DNA of 64,000 nucleotides, from the NCBI RefSeq assembly GCF_037975245.1, contig NC_092580.1:29973501-30037500 (forward strand), given 5' to 3'. The translations under genes and the position numbers were made by a program. The first letter of the stretch is position 1. Every line of letters begins with the position of its first letter. The stretch comes from Apostichopus japonicus (Eukaryota > Echinodermata > Holothuroidea > Aspidochirotida > Stichopodidae). The notes beneath the pieces are model-generated. The model made no database searches and was not told the origin of the DNA. It saw nothing but the letters and a program-made list of their open reading frames with translations. Shown here one piece after another: positions 50,502-60,453 of the stretch.

Positions 50502-51827
50502 CTACACTCTATGACTAGTGCATATTCTTGATTTCAGTCGTTTGTACAATGCTCTACAGTCTGCCCTAAATCTTGGACTCATAAAACTATACACTAGAGG
50601 GTTGATGGCGTTGTTAATAAATCCACTGAGTCGTAATAATGCAACGATGACATACGCGATATTATTACCGAAGAATTTACGGGTTAGTGACGACAAGCCG
50701 AACGTTAACAGAGTTGTGAACCATGTGATGAAGAAAATGATGGTCGACAGCAGAAGCATCAGTGTCAATCGAGAGACTACTTGGTGTTGACCACGCCACT
50801 TTTGACCTTAGAAGTTACTACTGGTCTCTCTTTATTGGTAACTGACGGAACGTGACCTCTCGTGGAATCTGTTGGATCGTCCAACTGGCCGTTGAACTTC
50901 GTCTCATTATAGTGTTCTTCTTTCCTTTCCCTACTTGCTTTGACCGCGATGGTGGTCCCTTTCGCATCGAAGCTGACCATCGATGTTCCAGAACTTTCTT
51001 TAGTCAAAACGTTTCCTTTACCCTTCCCTCGTTTTTCCAATCGTATGTCGGTTTCGTTATTATTTGCTTTCTCTGCAACATTAGTAGCTGTACACTGACC
51101 AGCAGATGCGTTGTATTCAACAGCGCTAGTTCTCGTGAAACCAGTTTGGCTCATGTTATCACCAACCACCGAAGTATCGTTATCATATTTGACTTCTTTT
51201 ATCCCAACTTTCTTCCTCTGACGAGTAACCACGATCCAAAGTTTAACATAGGGGATTCCGATAAAAACAAAGGCTCCAATGGTAGAAATGTACTGGGGTA
51301 TTAATACTAACAAATCTAAGACGGTGGGATTCTCCAAACCGGTACTGTAACAGCTTGTGCCGTTTATAATTCCTTCGATTTGCTTCGGATCTAAGTGGCT
51401 CGAAAACGGGACAGCTAAATTAATAAAAACAGCTAAAAATAGACATAGAAAAGATATCTTCTGTGCTTTCTTTCGAGACCATCGGCCGTTGACTGGTTTA
51501 GCGACAGCTATATATCTATCTAACGCAATTGCAACAGTCACGAATGTGGACATATACAATCCAATAAATCCAGAAGTAAAGAATAACTTACATAAAAATA
51601 GATCATTGTAGTCAAATTCATGCAACCAAAAGTGTATATCAAGAGGCAATAGTAGGCAGACGTAGAGATCCGAGAGAGCGAGTGTTTGTATGAAAGAAAA
51701 CCTGGGCACTACCCAGGGCGTGTTTATCCCAATAGACCGCTAAGATGAGAATGTTCCCAGGGATGCCAATAAGGCTTATTAAGATTCTGTAAATCACCAC
51801 AACCGAAGTATACAAGAATCGCGTCAT
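50502..51827 (-). pseudogene. GPCR copy D with two frameshifts
   Basis: A near-identical tandem duplicate of copy C (offset about 2475 bp, flanks included). A 4-base gain (GAAA doubled, near 51693-51700) breaks the frame in TM2 after AQVF. A 1-base loss near 50803 (GCCACTTTTG versus GCCGACCTTTG in C) breaks it again before TM6. The remaining segments keep DRY and NPLVY. It is a recent pseudogene unless these are assembly errors; the similarity suggests decay is young. Confidence 0.9.
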
Positions 51828-52501
51828 AATTTCAGAGTTCCAGTTGTCCGTCTTGGAAATACTTATTTACCAAATGAAAAAGATATAAAGCAGGGTTTGT
51901 TTCAGAAGTAAATTAAGACACTTTCATACCACAGATCCTGCGTAAATCCTTATTCAAGACTGGGTGCTAAATGGTCTCCTACAATTGTTTATCCTTGAAG
52001 TTATTTGCTGATAACATGAACAAATCAGAAACACCATATACTGAATGAAAACAACTTATCGCGGTAAAACAATATGTAACAATTTTTTCATTCTTTTTTT
52101 TCCTTTCGTATTATTGACATTGGTTTCATAATTCATTAATATTGTGATCAATACCCTAACGTATCTTCCATATTTGATATCAATATGATGTGGGGAAATG
52201 TTGAAATTTCTAAAGACGTTTTTCTTTATCTAGAGCAAATCGATTCCAATTCTAAAGTTTCTATAATATCTCATTTTCCTGAGTATAATGATCGCGTAAT
52301 CAATATCAATTTAAAAATGGTCGCCAAAAAAAATCGACTTGCTTTCAAGTGATTTAATGATACACATTTAGACACATGGTTTAAAACCTGGGCGCTACCC
52401 AGGGCTTGTTTATCGCAATAGACCGCTTATAGATGAGAATGTTCCCAGGGATGCCAGGTGCGTATCCAGGGGGGGGCGTTGGGGGCGCGCGCCCCCCGGG
52501 T

Positions 52502-52623
52502 AAGAAAAAGAGAAGAGAAAAAAAGAGAAGAAAAAAGGAAAAAAGAGGAGAAAAAAGAGGAGAAGGAGAGGAAAGAAGGGAAAAGAAAAAGAAGAAAGAG
52601 AGAAAAAGGAGAAAAAGAGGGAG
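52502..52623 (+). repeat. Uninterrupted 122-nt purine tract
   Basis: Only A and G from 52502 to 52623 on the plus strand, bounded by pyrimidines. It sits near one end of the 2.2-kb element. Confidence 0.9.
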
Positions 52624-53588
52624 TAAAAGCAAAACGCGAAGACACCGGGAAGAGAAAGAGGAACAGTGACATCATTACAGCGCTGAAGGGTAGCCAGTGA
52701 CGGATCAATGATTTCGTAAAAGTGTGACTCACCTTACCCCTTACACCGACAACTCCATTTTTTGACGTTTCCATTTTCCTCTCTCACTAATGATCAATAT
52801 ATATACTATATATGGTCTATCATATCGCGTGGGTAGAATTGTGCTATGAAACCAACTGTGGCTGGTCTCGAACTCGACCGTGTCGTCGGGGAACATGACG
52901 CATTTTGGGATGGGGGGGGGGACCGCCCGCCCCCCCATTCAGTATTTTTTAAATGATATCGCTAAGTAATTTCAAAATAGAAAGTGCTTAGAGGCAACTT
53001 ACAAGGCCTGGGAAGTGTCATTTCCAGCGATCTGAGAGACATTTTCGGCCAAAATTTGCTTGTACGCTTCGCGCTAACAAATGGTCCTGGGTTGTGCCAT
53101 TTCCAGCGATCTGGGAGGCACTTTCGGCCAAAATTTTCTTGTACGCTTCGCGCCAACCTATGGTGGCGCTACGCTTAGATAATTTGCCTACAGGCTTCGC
53201 CCCTCCCTTGGCAAATTCCTCGCTACGCGCCTGTTCGAATTTGTAACGCAAACAGCAGATATCACATCATATCAGTGAGCATGAAAATGGCGTTCCAGGA
53301 TGAACAGCCTCGAAACTGTCCGACTTGCCTGAAAAAATAACCAAAAATTTTCGCACGCGAAGCGCGCGTTCAACGTGTTCATGTCAATATCATATAAGCA
53401 AGCATCGGTTGTTACATGGCATGCCATCATGTACCGTACGGTCCGTTCAAATTGCGCAGTATACCGCGGTATGCTAATGTAAACAACGACATGTCTCATG
53501 TAGATGTATAAAAAGCATGGAGGTCCAATTATGTCAAAACTCTCTTTTACATTAGTAATGGCGAATTAGGGCCTGCACCCCCGCCGCG

Positions 53589-53971
53589 CAGTGGCGGAGC
53601 GTCCATATGGTCAGGGGGCGGATGCCCCCCCCCCCCCCGACGGACTCAAATGGACTGCTGGCGCCTTTTTCAGCTCTTTACCACTTTTTAATTATTCTAG
53701 ATTATTGACTTTTTTATTGCGCTCTCATCTACTTATTGACATTTGTCACATTTTGTTGGTGTAATTTGGCGATGACACCTTATTCTTCGTTTATCTGCAA
53801 ATTAGCCAGGCCCGGAAAGGGTCATTTCCTGCGATCTAGGGAGTATCTTTACTCAAAAATGTTCTGGACGCTAAGCGCCAACCAGTGGTGGCGCTCCGCT
53901 TAGATAGTGTCGAAAGCGCCCCTTCAGACCATTCTCGCCACTCCTGACCAATACCCCTAGCTCCGCCACTG
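53589..53971. mobile_element. hAT-like element (383 bp), second copy of the CAGTGGCGGAG family
   Basis: Ends CAGTGGCGGAG and CTCCGCCACTG as in the 14.4-kb copy. Flanks CCGCCGCG (53581-53588) and CCACCGCG (53972-53979), 7 of 8 matching. Shorter than the other copy through internal loss. Nested in the 2.2-kb element. Confidence 0.85.
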
Positions 53972-55253
53972 CCACCGCGCCTCCTACGCCTATGTGTGTA
54001 GTGTTCGGTTTCGGAAATATCTGCTATTTTTTCATTTCCTTCAACCAAGTTTTATAATAGCCGTTATAACAGGTTTTAATATTTGTACACATTTGTAAAT
54101 TACATGTGTCTGAATTTTTCGAAAATTTCTGACCAACATTCTACATCACACTTCCGTCTACTCGTGCCATTTTGACCGGTCTGTTAGGGGTTGAAGGAAG
54201 TTTTTTCTATATTGGTTGTCCATAGATGAAATTTTGTACAAGATTATGGGTATGTTTTGAAGTGAGTTTATTCACGAGAAATGTGAATTTTCAAATTCTG
54301 AACAAATATGGGGCTTAAAACCTTGAAAAGTGGGGCTGACGGGTATTGTGTGCCGCGACGTAGAATCACCTACAAAAGCAAAGACCCACAGGAGATGCGA
54401 TCAGGTCGAACATGATGTGTGCCGGGTTGACAATCTTCAAAAAGGTTATGGATGGAAAAAAAAAAAACTATTAGGAAATACTTGGTTCTCAGGCAAAAAG
54501 TGAAAATCTGGTTGGTCATTTCAAGCCCGAGAAGTGCTGTTTCCGGTGATCTGGGGGGTTTCAAAACAAGAAATTTTCCTGTACGTTGCGCACCAACCGA
54601 TGGTGGCGCTCCGCTTAGATAGTAATTCGCGCCCCCCGGGTTTGAAAATCCTGGATACGCGCCTGGATGCTGCTAATAAGGCTTATTATGCCTCTGTTAA
54701 TCACTGCAACCCAAGTATCAGAATCGCGTCATTATGTCGGAGGTTAAGTTGTTCGTAATGGAATGTAAATAAATATCAAATCAAAAGCAGGGAGGGGGGG
54801 GGGGGAGAGGTGGCTGTCAGAAATAAATCCATCCATTTCAAACAACAGATCCTGGGTAATTCCCAATTCAAGAGTCACGACGATGTTTTTTTTTTTTTAC
54901 GATTTTATCCTTCTTTGCTGACATGACATTGAAAATAACAAGTGGACGTTAAACAAAAGAAAAAGATATGATTTATCACTTCTATTGTTTTCAAAAAAGT
55001 GTTATTATTGTGTATACGTGACAATATTTTACTGACCATTCCTGACTAGTGAATGAATAAAAACATAGCAAATAGGGCCTATATACAATTGGAACATAAC
55101 TTGTCATCTTTTTGTTAACTTCCTTGCACCTTTTCGATCATTATGATGAGAAGAAATGGTACAATTTTGGTCACAACTTTATCTTTTTAAACTCCGTCAA
55201 AATCAATTCCAAAACTGTAACGTATAGGCCTATGTAACATCGAGTTTTCCTGA

Positions 55254-55254
<1 letters not shown>

Positions 55255-55329
<75 letters not shown>

Positions 55330-55338
55330 TAATTATAT
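55255..55338. repeat. TA dinucleotide microsatellite
   Basis: About 34 pure TA units (55255-55322), then imperfect AT repeats. Confidence 0.95.
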
Positions 55339-55704
55339 TATTCGCATTAGTTCTATACGTGCAGGTTTTTATTTATATAACTGAATTAAAAGCACGGCAT
55401 GCTTTAATAAATTCTAAAAATAGAATGTGCAAAAAGAAGACTTAGGTTTATCGGCAGTTATTGTAATCTTTTAGGGAGAGAATAATATGAGAATATATAT
55501 TAGCATATAACGATTTACCACTGCCTGTTCCATATATTAAAATGATTGACATTTCTGATGCGATATATGTTTCGTTTTATTTTATCGAAAATCAATATAT
55601 TAAATGAAGCTAGCTATGCGCTATTGACGAACTGATGGCGTTCTTGCATTTATCTGTTTGTGTTTTGCTCTACAGTGTTGCGCTAGTTCAACCAGAGGTT
55701 ACAT

Positions 55705-55800
55705 GTATGTGTGTATTAGATCCTCCTGCAAGCAGGAACTCGCGAAGAAGCCTCATTGGCTTATCAAAGCCGTAAGCTGACCGAAATCAGTCTCTTACAT
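55705..55800 (-). repeat. 5'-truncated second copy of the TCCTGCTTGCAGGA SINE
   Basis: Matches the 37.5-kb SINE in the core and terminal hairpin, with an ACAC/ATAC tail. Confidence 0.75.
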
Positions 55801-56069
55801 TCATTTTTATGGCTTTCGTATGTAGTTTTTTCTATTGACACTTGTCATAGAGTTGTTGACGTTCAGAGATCATTAGATAACCCTTCAATTTCTATGACAG
55901 AGATACACAGTGAAATGACAAAATAATGCCGCATGTATAGCAACTACAGTGTCAATCATAATTAGTTTGCTTGCAAAGGTTGCAAAGGTTGCAGGTCACA
56001 CAGACAGGTGGCCTTAACTTGGTTCTCTCTTCAACGGCCTTATTACTTAAATAATTTCGTCCTGCAGAA

Positions 56070-56269
56070 GCTTCCTCATATAATCGCACAGTTTCCATTA
56101 ACCATGGAAGGCAAACGGTATCCTGGAGGGTGAGTATCAAAGAATACTTTGGACTGAGTATTCACAGAAGAACATAACTTACGCTAACCGTGTGTTAGTG
56201 CGGAAGATATCATAGCGCCCTTTTGCAAATTATTACAGGGACTAGTTGTGCGAATATTGTTGTTTGTAT
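56070..56269. repeat. Left copy of a 200-bp direct duplication (carries RYBP exon 1)
   Basis: About 95% identical to 57271-57470 and the same length. The two copies abut the two ends of a 1001-bp LINE fragment. Confidence 0.95.
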
Positions 56270-59200
56270 GTTTTGTTTTGTTTTATTCGCACTCAGATTG
56301 TTCAAAATACAAACAAATAACAGAGATGACAAAATAGAACGGAACAGATTGAAGAGAACAAACGATTAACAGGAGCTAAACCCATTGGGCTGACAGAACG
56401 TCGGCCCATTCCCAATGGGGCCCTCAAGACAAAAAATTATACTTTCAATTGTAAATTCCAATAAAACCAATAAATAAAAACTCTACAAACGCACTTATTT
56501 CTGAAAAGTGCCTCCCCCTTTCCCCACACCCCATATAAGATGAGATGCTTCCTTAACTCAGCTTTAAAAAGACTAGAAGGCTTGATAGATTTAATATGAT
56601 TTGGAAGAGCATTCCAATCCTGAATTGCTGTGAAGTAGAAAGTAGAGCTAACACCACCCTTAGATTTCAATAACATAGAAATTGTGATATCTTGAACAAG
56701 TACCCTGATTATGAATAACAGAGGTTTTGTGAAATTGGTGGTGAGGTAGGGAGAACTACAGTTGTTAAAGATTTTGTGTGCATGGTTTAACCTAATGAAT
56801 TTTGCTCTATTCTATACGGATAACAATCCAAGATTGGAAATTTTCTCCTGCCCAACATGGAATCTTGAGCCTTGCATAAGCATATAGCAAACCACTTTAT
56901 TTTGAGTAATTTGAAGCTTCTTTTTAAGAGTTTTATTGAGGCCTGTGTACCAAGAAGAAGAAGAGTAGTCAAAAAGACTTTGAATAAGGGCCATGCATAG
57001 CAGTCTTCTGCATCGTTGATTCAGGCAACTGGCTTGGCGATACAGAAAATGGAGCCCGGCATTGGCCTTTTTAATAACATTAATAGCATGCTTGTTAAAG
57101 CTCAGTTGTTGATTAAGACACCAAGATATTTGACAACATTAGTAGCAGAAATGGAGTAGCTGCCACTGGTAGTAATTTTGAAGTCACCAGCTTTTTTTGA
57201 GCATGCTATCTGTACCAAAAAGAATTAATTCAGTTTTCTCAACATTGAGAGAGAATTTGTTGTCATTAAAGCCTCCTCATATAATCGCCCAGTTTCCATT
57301 AACTATGGAAGGCAAACGGTATCCTGGAGGGTGAGTATCAAAGCTTGCTTTGGACTGAGTATTCACAGAAGAACATAACTTACCCTAACCGTGTGTTAGT
57401 GCAGAAGATATCATAGCGCCTTTTTGTAAATTATTACAGGGACTAGTTGTGCGAATATTGTTGCTTGTATTTTTTTCTGTAGCCTAGGCTGGTTCTCTGA
57501 CATTTTTAGCCTAAACAAATTCCATATTTACAGGAAGCTGCTATCTGCCATTATGTTGTATCTAGACAATTGTGGATCAGCATCATATTCCCTCGAAGTA
57601 TACATGGGCCTAGGGTCTAAATAGGCCTAGGCTTAGGGCCTTAGTAACTTCAAGGTATAGGCAAGCAGTAAAGGCTAGCTGATGATTGAGGTTAATTAAA
57701 ACAAGAAGGGAATTGCTATGTTCTTTTTCGGACTGGTGAGCAAAGTTTGCATTGATCATCTAATACTCAAATAAGTATATATCAAAATAGTATTTCCATA
57801 AAATTGCTCCATGACATTAACTTTTTCCAGTGATGCAGTGTACGCTATACATGTTCACAAACCATATATATACAGTACATTGATTGAAGACCAAATGTTA
57901 GGCTGTTATCTTCACAATGTATCCAATACCATACAAAACTGTGTATCTCTTGCCAAAATGAAACACAAACCACCTTCTGATACCCAAAAAAAGAGAGGAT
58001 TAAATAGCCCATACATTGACACTAAACTTGCCTTATTTGAGATGATATCAAAAAGCTGCCACAAAGTTGCAGATTAATTTTCAAGAGTTGCGGAGTATCT
58101 TCTTGCTTTATTTTCGCACCGCACTTAAAATTTGGTAGAAGTCATTTGATATCGAGCCTTCAGAGTGATAGTTAGCAAGCAAAGGCAGTCGTACTGAATA
58201 GCATTAAAGCAATGCATCATTTAGCTTCCTTTCATAGACCCTTTCGATCTTAAAAAGAGTACCTTATATCTTTGGATCGGCCATATCTAATCAAACTATG
58301 CCAAGAATGTCACGGTCACCAAAGGATACTCGGTTTGTAAAAACAAATGATGCCATTCCTCTATTCAGTATCATTGCATTAAATAAATTAAACCTATAGA
58401 GCATTTGATCCGACCGATAATGAGAAGTTCATTGTTATTTGTCTTCATTTTCTTTTCTTGTTTTTTCCTTTTTTCTGATTTACAGGCGGAAGAGATCCAC
58501 AAGGTCACCAGAGGCTGGATACTGGGATTGTAGTGTCTGTACCTACCGCAATAATGCAGAAGCTTTCAAATGTGAAATTTGTGATGTCAGAAAGGGTACA
58601 TCCACAAGGTGATATTATTACACACTGTAATTATAATTTGGTTAACTTGATTTGGTTTGGAAAAGATAGCCAATAGTGGTCAGTCTGGCTTTAAGGTTCA
58701 GCATCAAATTGTTAAGAACTTTTATTTGATATGTGTATGACCTTGAAGTTGAAATTCTCATAAAATGATTTAGGTAGTAAGTTGGTGGTGGGGGGGGGGT
58801 GGGGGGAGTGAGAAGGCTGGGTGGATAGATACTACAGTGGTTCTATGAAGGACGGATGAACATCAAAGAAGGTCACATCCACTCTCTCTGTTACTTCGTT
58901 TATTTTCGTTTATTTTAATTGTTTTTTCACAACATATATACAAAACATGTAGTGATTAGTGAATACAGAGAGTTATGGAATGTGAAAGGAAGTGTATTAA
59001 GAAACCCTTGTGGGCTTATCTAGTGATACATTCCCTGTACATAGAGTACACAAATAACTTACAAAAAAGAATTCAGAAAAGAACTAAGAAAAAGAGAAGA
59101 AAGAATAAAAAGAAAAGAACGAAAGAGGAACCTCAATCTCAGTATAAGACGAAGTAAAATCTCTTTAGTTTGTATTTAAGCGAATTTCGGGTAAGGTTGA

Positions 59201-60453
59201 GATATTGATTCATTGGTGTTATAATTTGGTACATATTTAATTTATACCATATATGATGCTTTTAAGTTTGGTCCATTTACAAATTATGAGGTTAAGGAAT
59301 TGTTCATTCCATGCCTCAGCTTTTGCTATGCCATCTATTATCTCTCACACTCCTCATTACCAATGGATGGCAAGTTAAAACCTTGCAGCTAAAGTTTTCT
59401 TACACAACGGCCTTTGGTATCTTTTAGAAAAACAAATAGATATTTCCAAGCCATTGCAGTGGTGTGATACAAAGCTATTTGAGTTATAGTTTGGTGCACC
59501 TATCATCAACTTATGGCTAACTGGTTTAGCAGTGCAGAGGTGAAATATGTGGTCAAAGATTAATGTTGTTTTATGATTGATAACTAAAAGATGTCATACA
59601 TCTTTCTCTTTTTCTCATGTATGAAAATATGTTATTAATTTCATATATTTACTGAATATGTATATTTTCTCTACTCTTGTGCAGGAAACCAAGATTAAAC
59701 GCTCAAGTCGTAGAACAACAGAAAGCCCAGCAGATGCTGGCTCCGCAAATATTACCACCAAAACAATCTCCAAATCAGTCCAAACTGTCCATTAAAACTC
59801 CTGGCTTGAAAAAATCAGGGAATAGAAAGAACAGGTGAGAAACAACTTTTGAATAACAAATGTTTACATTTCTATCTTAGTTCCTATAATAGTTTATATT
59901 TCCTATATTAACATGTTCCTATATTGACATGTTTCTTTAGTTCTTTAGTTAGTATATTAACTTGTAAAATATGTGGTCAAATATATATATTCATTAGTTA
60001 GTATGTTAATATGTTTCTTTAGTTCATCGTTGACTTTTGAAAACACTACTCAGAAGAAAACGTCATTCATTTGTAGCATTTTCTGTTAGGAATGACTCCC
60101 ATTTCTGGCATGACAGGTTTAGACTGCAAGCAAAAAAATTCCTCTGATAATAGTTTAGTTTAGTAGAAAAAAAGGATCAGGAGGGACACTCAAGTCCCCA
60201 TCTACGACCCTTTAATGAGATGAGAGGTCAATATGTGTTTTTCACTAATCCACCAATATTTTTATTTTGTTTCTTTTGGCATTCCAGACCCCGACTCAAG
60301 AACGTGGATCGCAGTTCGGCAGTAACTACAGAGGTTGTTGTAAATAACGTTCGAGTTGTGATCACAGAATACATGGAGAAACCGCCCAAGGCACCGGTAG
60401 AACCGTCGTCTACTCTCCCCAAGAGCACATTAAACAATAATGTTGATGAATGA
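56104..60453 (+). CDS. RYBP: RYBP/YAF2 homologue, Polycomb PRC1 subunit, 4 coding exons
   Basis: Exons 56104-56129 (or the duplicate 57305-57330), 58486-58608, 59685-59834 and 60288-60453; 465 nt, 154 aa, phases match. Exon 2 encodes the RanBP2-type zinc finger: [31 protein letters not shown], with the four cysteines and the Trp present. Exon 4 encodes the RING1/CBX-binding C-terminal region starting [12 protein letters not shown] and the beta-strand [16 protein letters not shown], matching [20 protein letters not shown]. The family bridges RING1, YY1 and PRC1 and binds H2AK119ub through the zinc finger. At 154 aa it is shorter than human RYBP (228) or YAF2 (180), mainly through a short linker and C-tail. 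RYBP and YAF2 are vertebrate paralogues, so this is probably the single pre-duplication gene. The N-terminus (MEGKRYPGG) is short. Polyadenylation signals at 60693-60698 and 61982-61991 are possible. Confidence 0.96.
56270..57270 (-). mobile_element. 5'-truncated LINE inserted next to RYBP exon 1
   Basis: Minus-strand RT C-terminal segments: [13 protein letters not shown] near 57220, VVKYLGVL near 57120, [20 protein letters not shown] near 56950, and [16 protein letters not shown] near 56620. The 3' end is a short AAAAC-unit tail (plus strand TTTTGTTTTG) at 56270-56283, directly adjoining the left 200-bp copy. The 5' truncation point adjoins the right copy. Frames are broken, so the copy is inactive. 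Confidence 0.85.
57271..57470. repeat. RYBP: Right copy of the 200-bp duplication with a second RYBP first exon
   Basis: Contains ATG at 57305 and the same 26 coding bases, ending at 57330 with the same gtgagt donor and phase. Splicing to exon 2 would give an identical protein. About 11 differences from the left copy, none within the 26 coding bases. Confidence 0.9.

Larger units (their letters stand above)
52455..54665. mobile_element. 2.2-kb inverted-repeat element inside GPCR relic E
   Basis: Ends are CAGGTGCGTATCCAGG and CCTGGATACGCGCCTG, inverted repeats with one mismatch; GCGCGCCCCCCGGG lies inside both ends. GATGC flanks both sides (52450-52454 and 54666-54670). It contains a purine tract, pieces of the GGCGCTCCGCTTAGATAG family and a complete nested hAT-like element (53589-53971). 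No transposase frame recognised. Confidence 0.8.
52384..54745 (-). pseudogene. GPCR relic E, split by a 2.2-kb insertion
   Basis: The first codons lie at 54732 down to 54666 and the rest of TM1 at 52454 down to 52384, on either side of an inverted-repeat element. The retained part equals roughly the first 45 codons. The 5' piece has a 2-base loss that gives an early stop after MTRF. Nothing downstream of TM1 is kept. Confidence 0.85.

Noticed and set aside
48043-51611. Plus-strand ORFs opposite the GPCR genes
   Set aside because: Antisense shadows of the receptor coding strand.
57811-58077. 88-aa plus-strand ORF in RYBP intron 1
   Set aside because: No recognisable family; skipping it gives the correct RYBP frame, and no good donor is evident.
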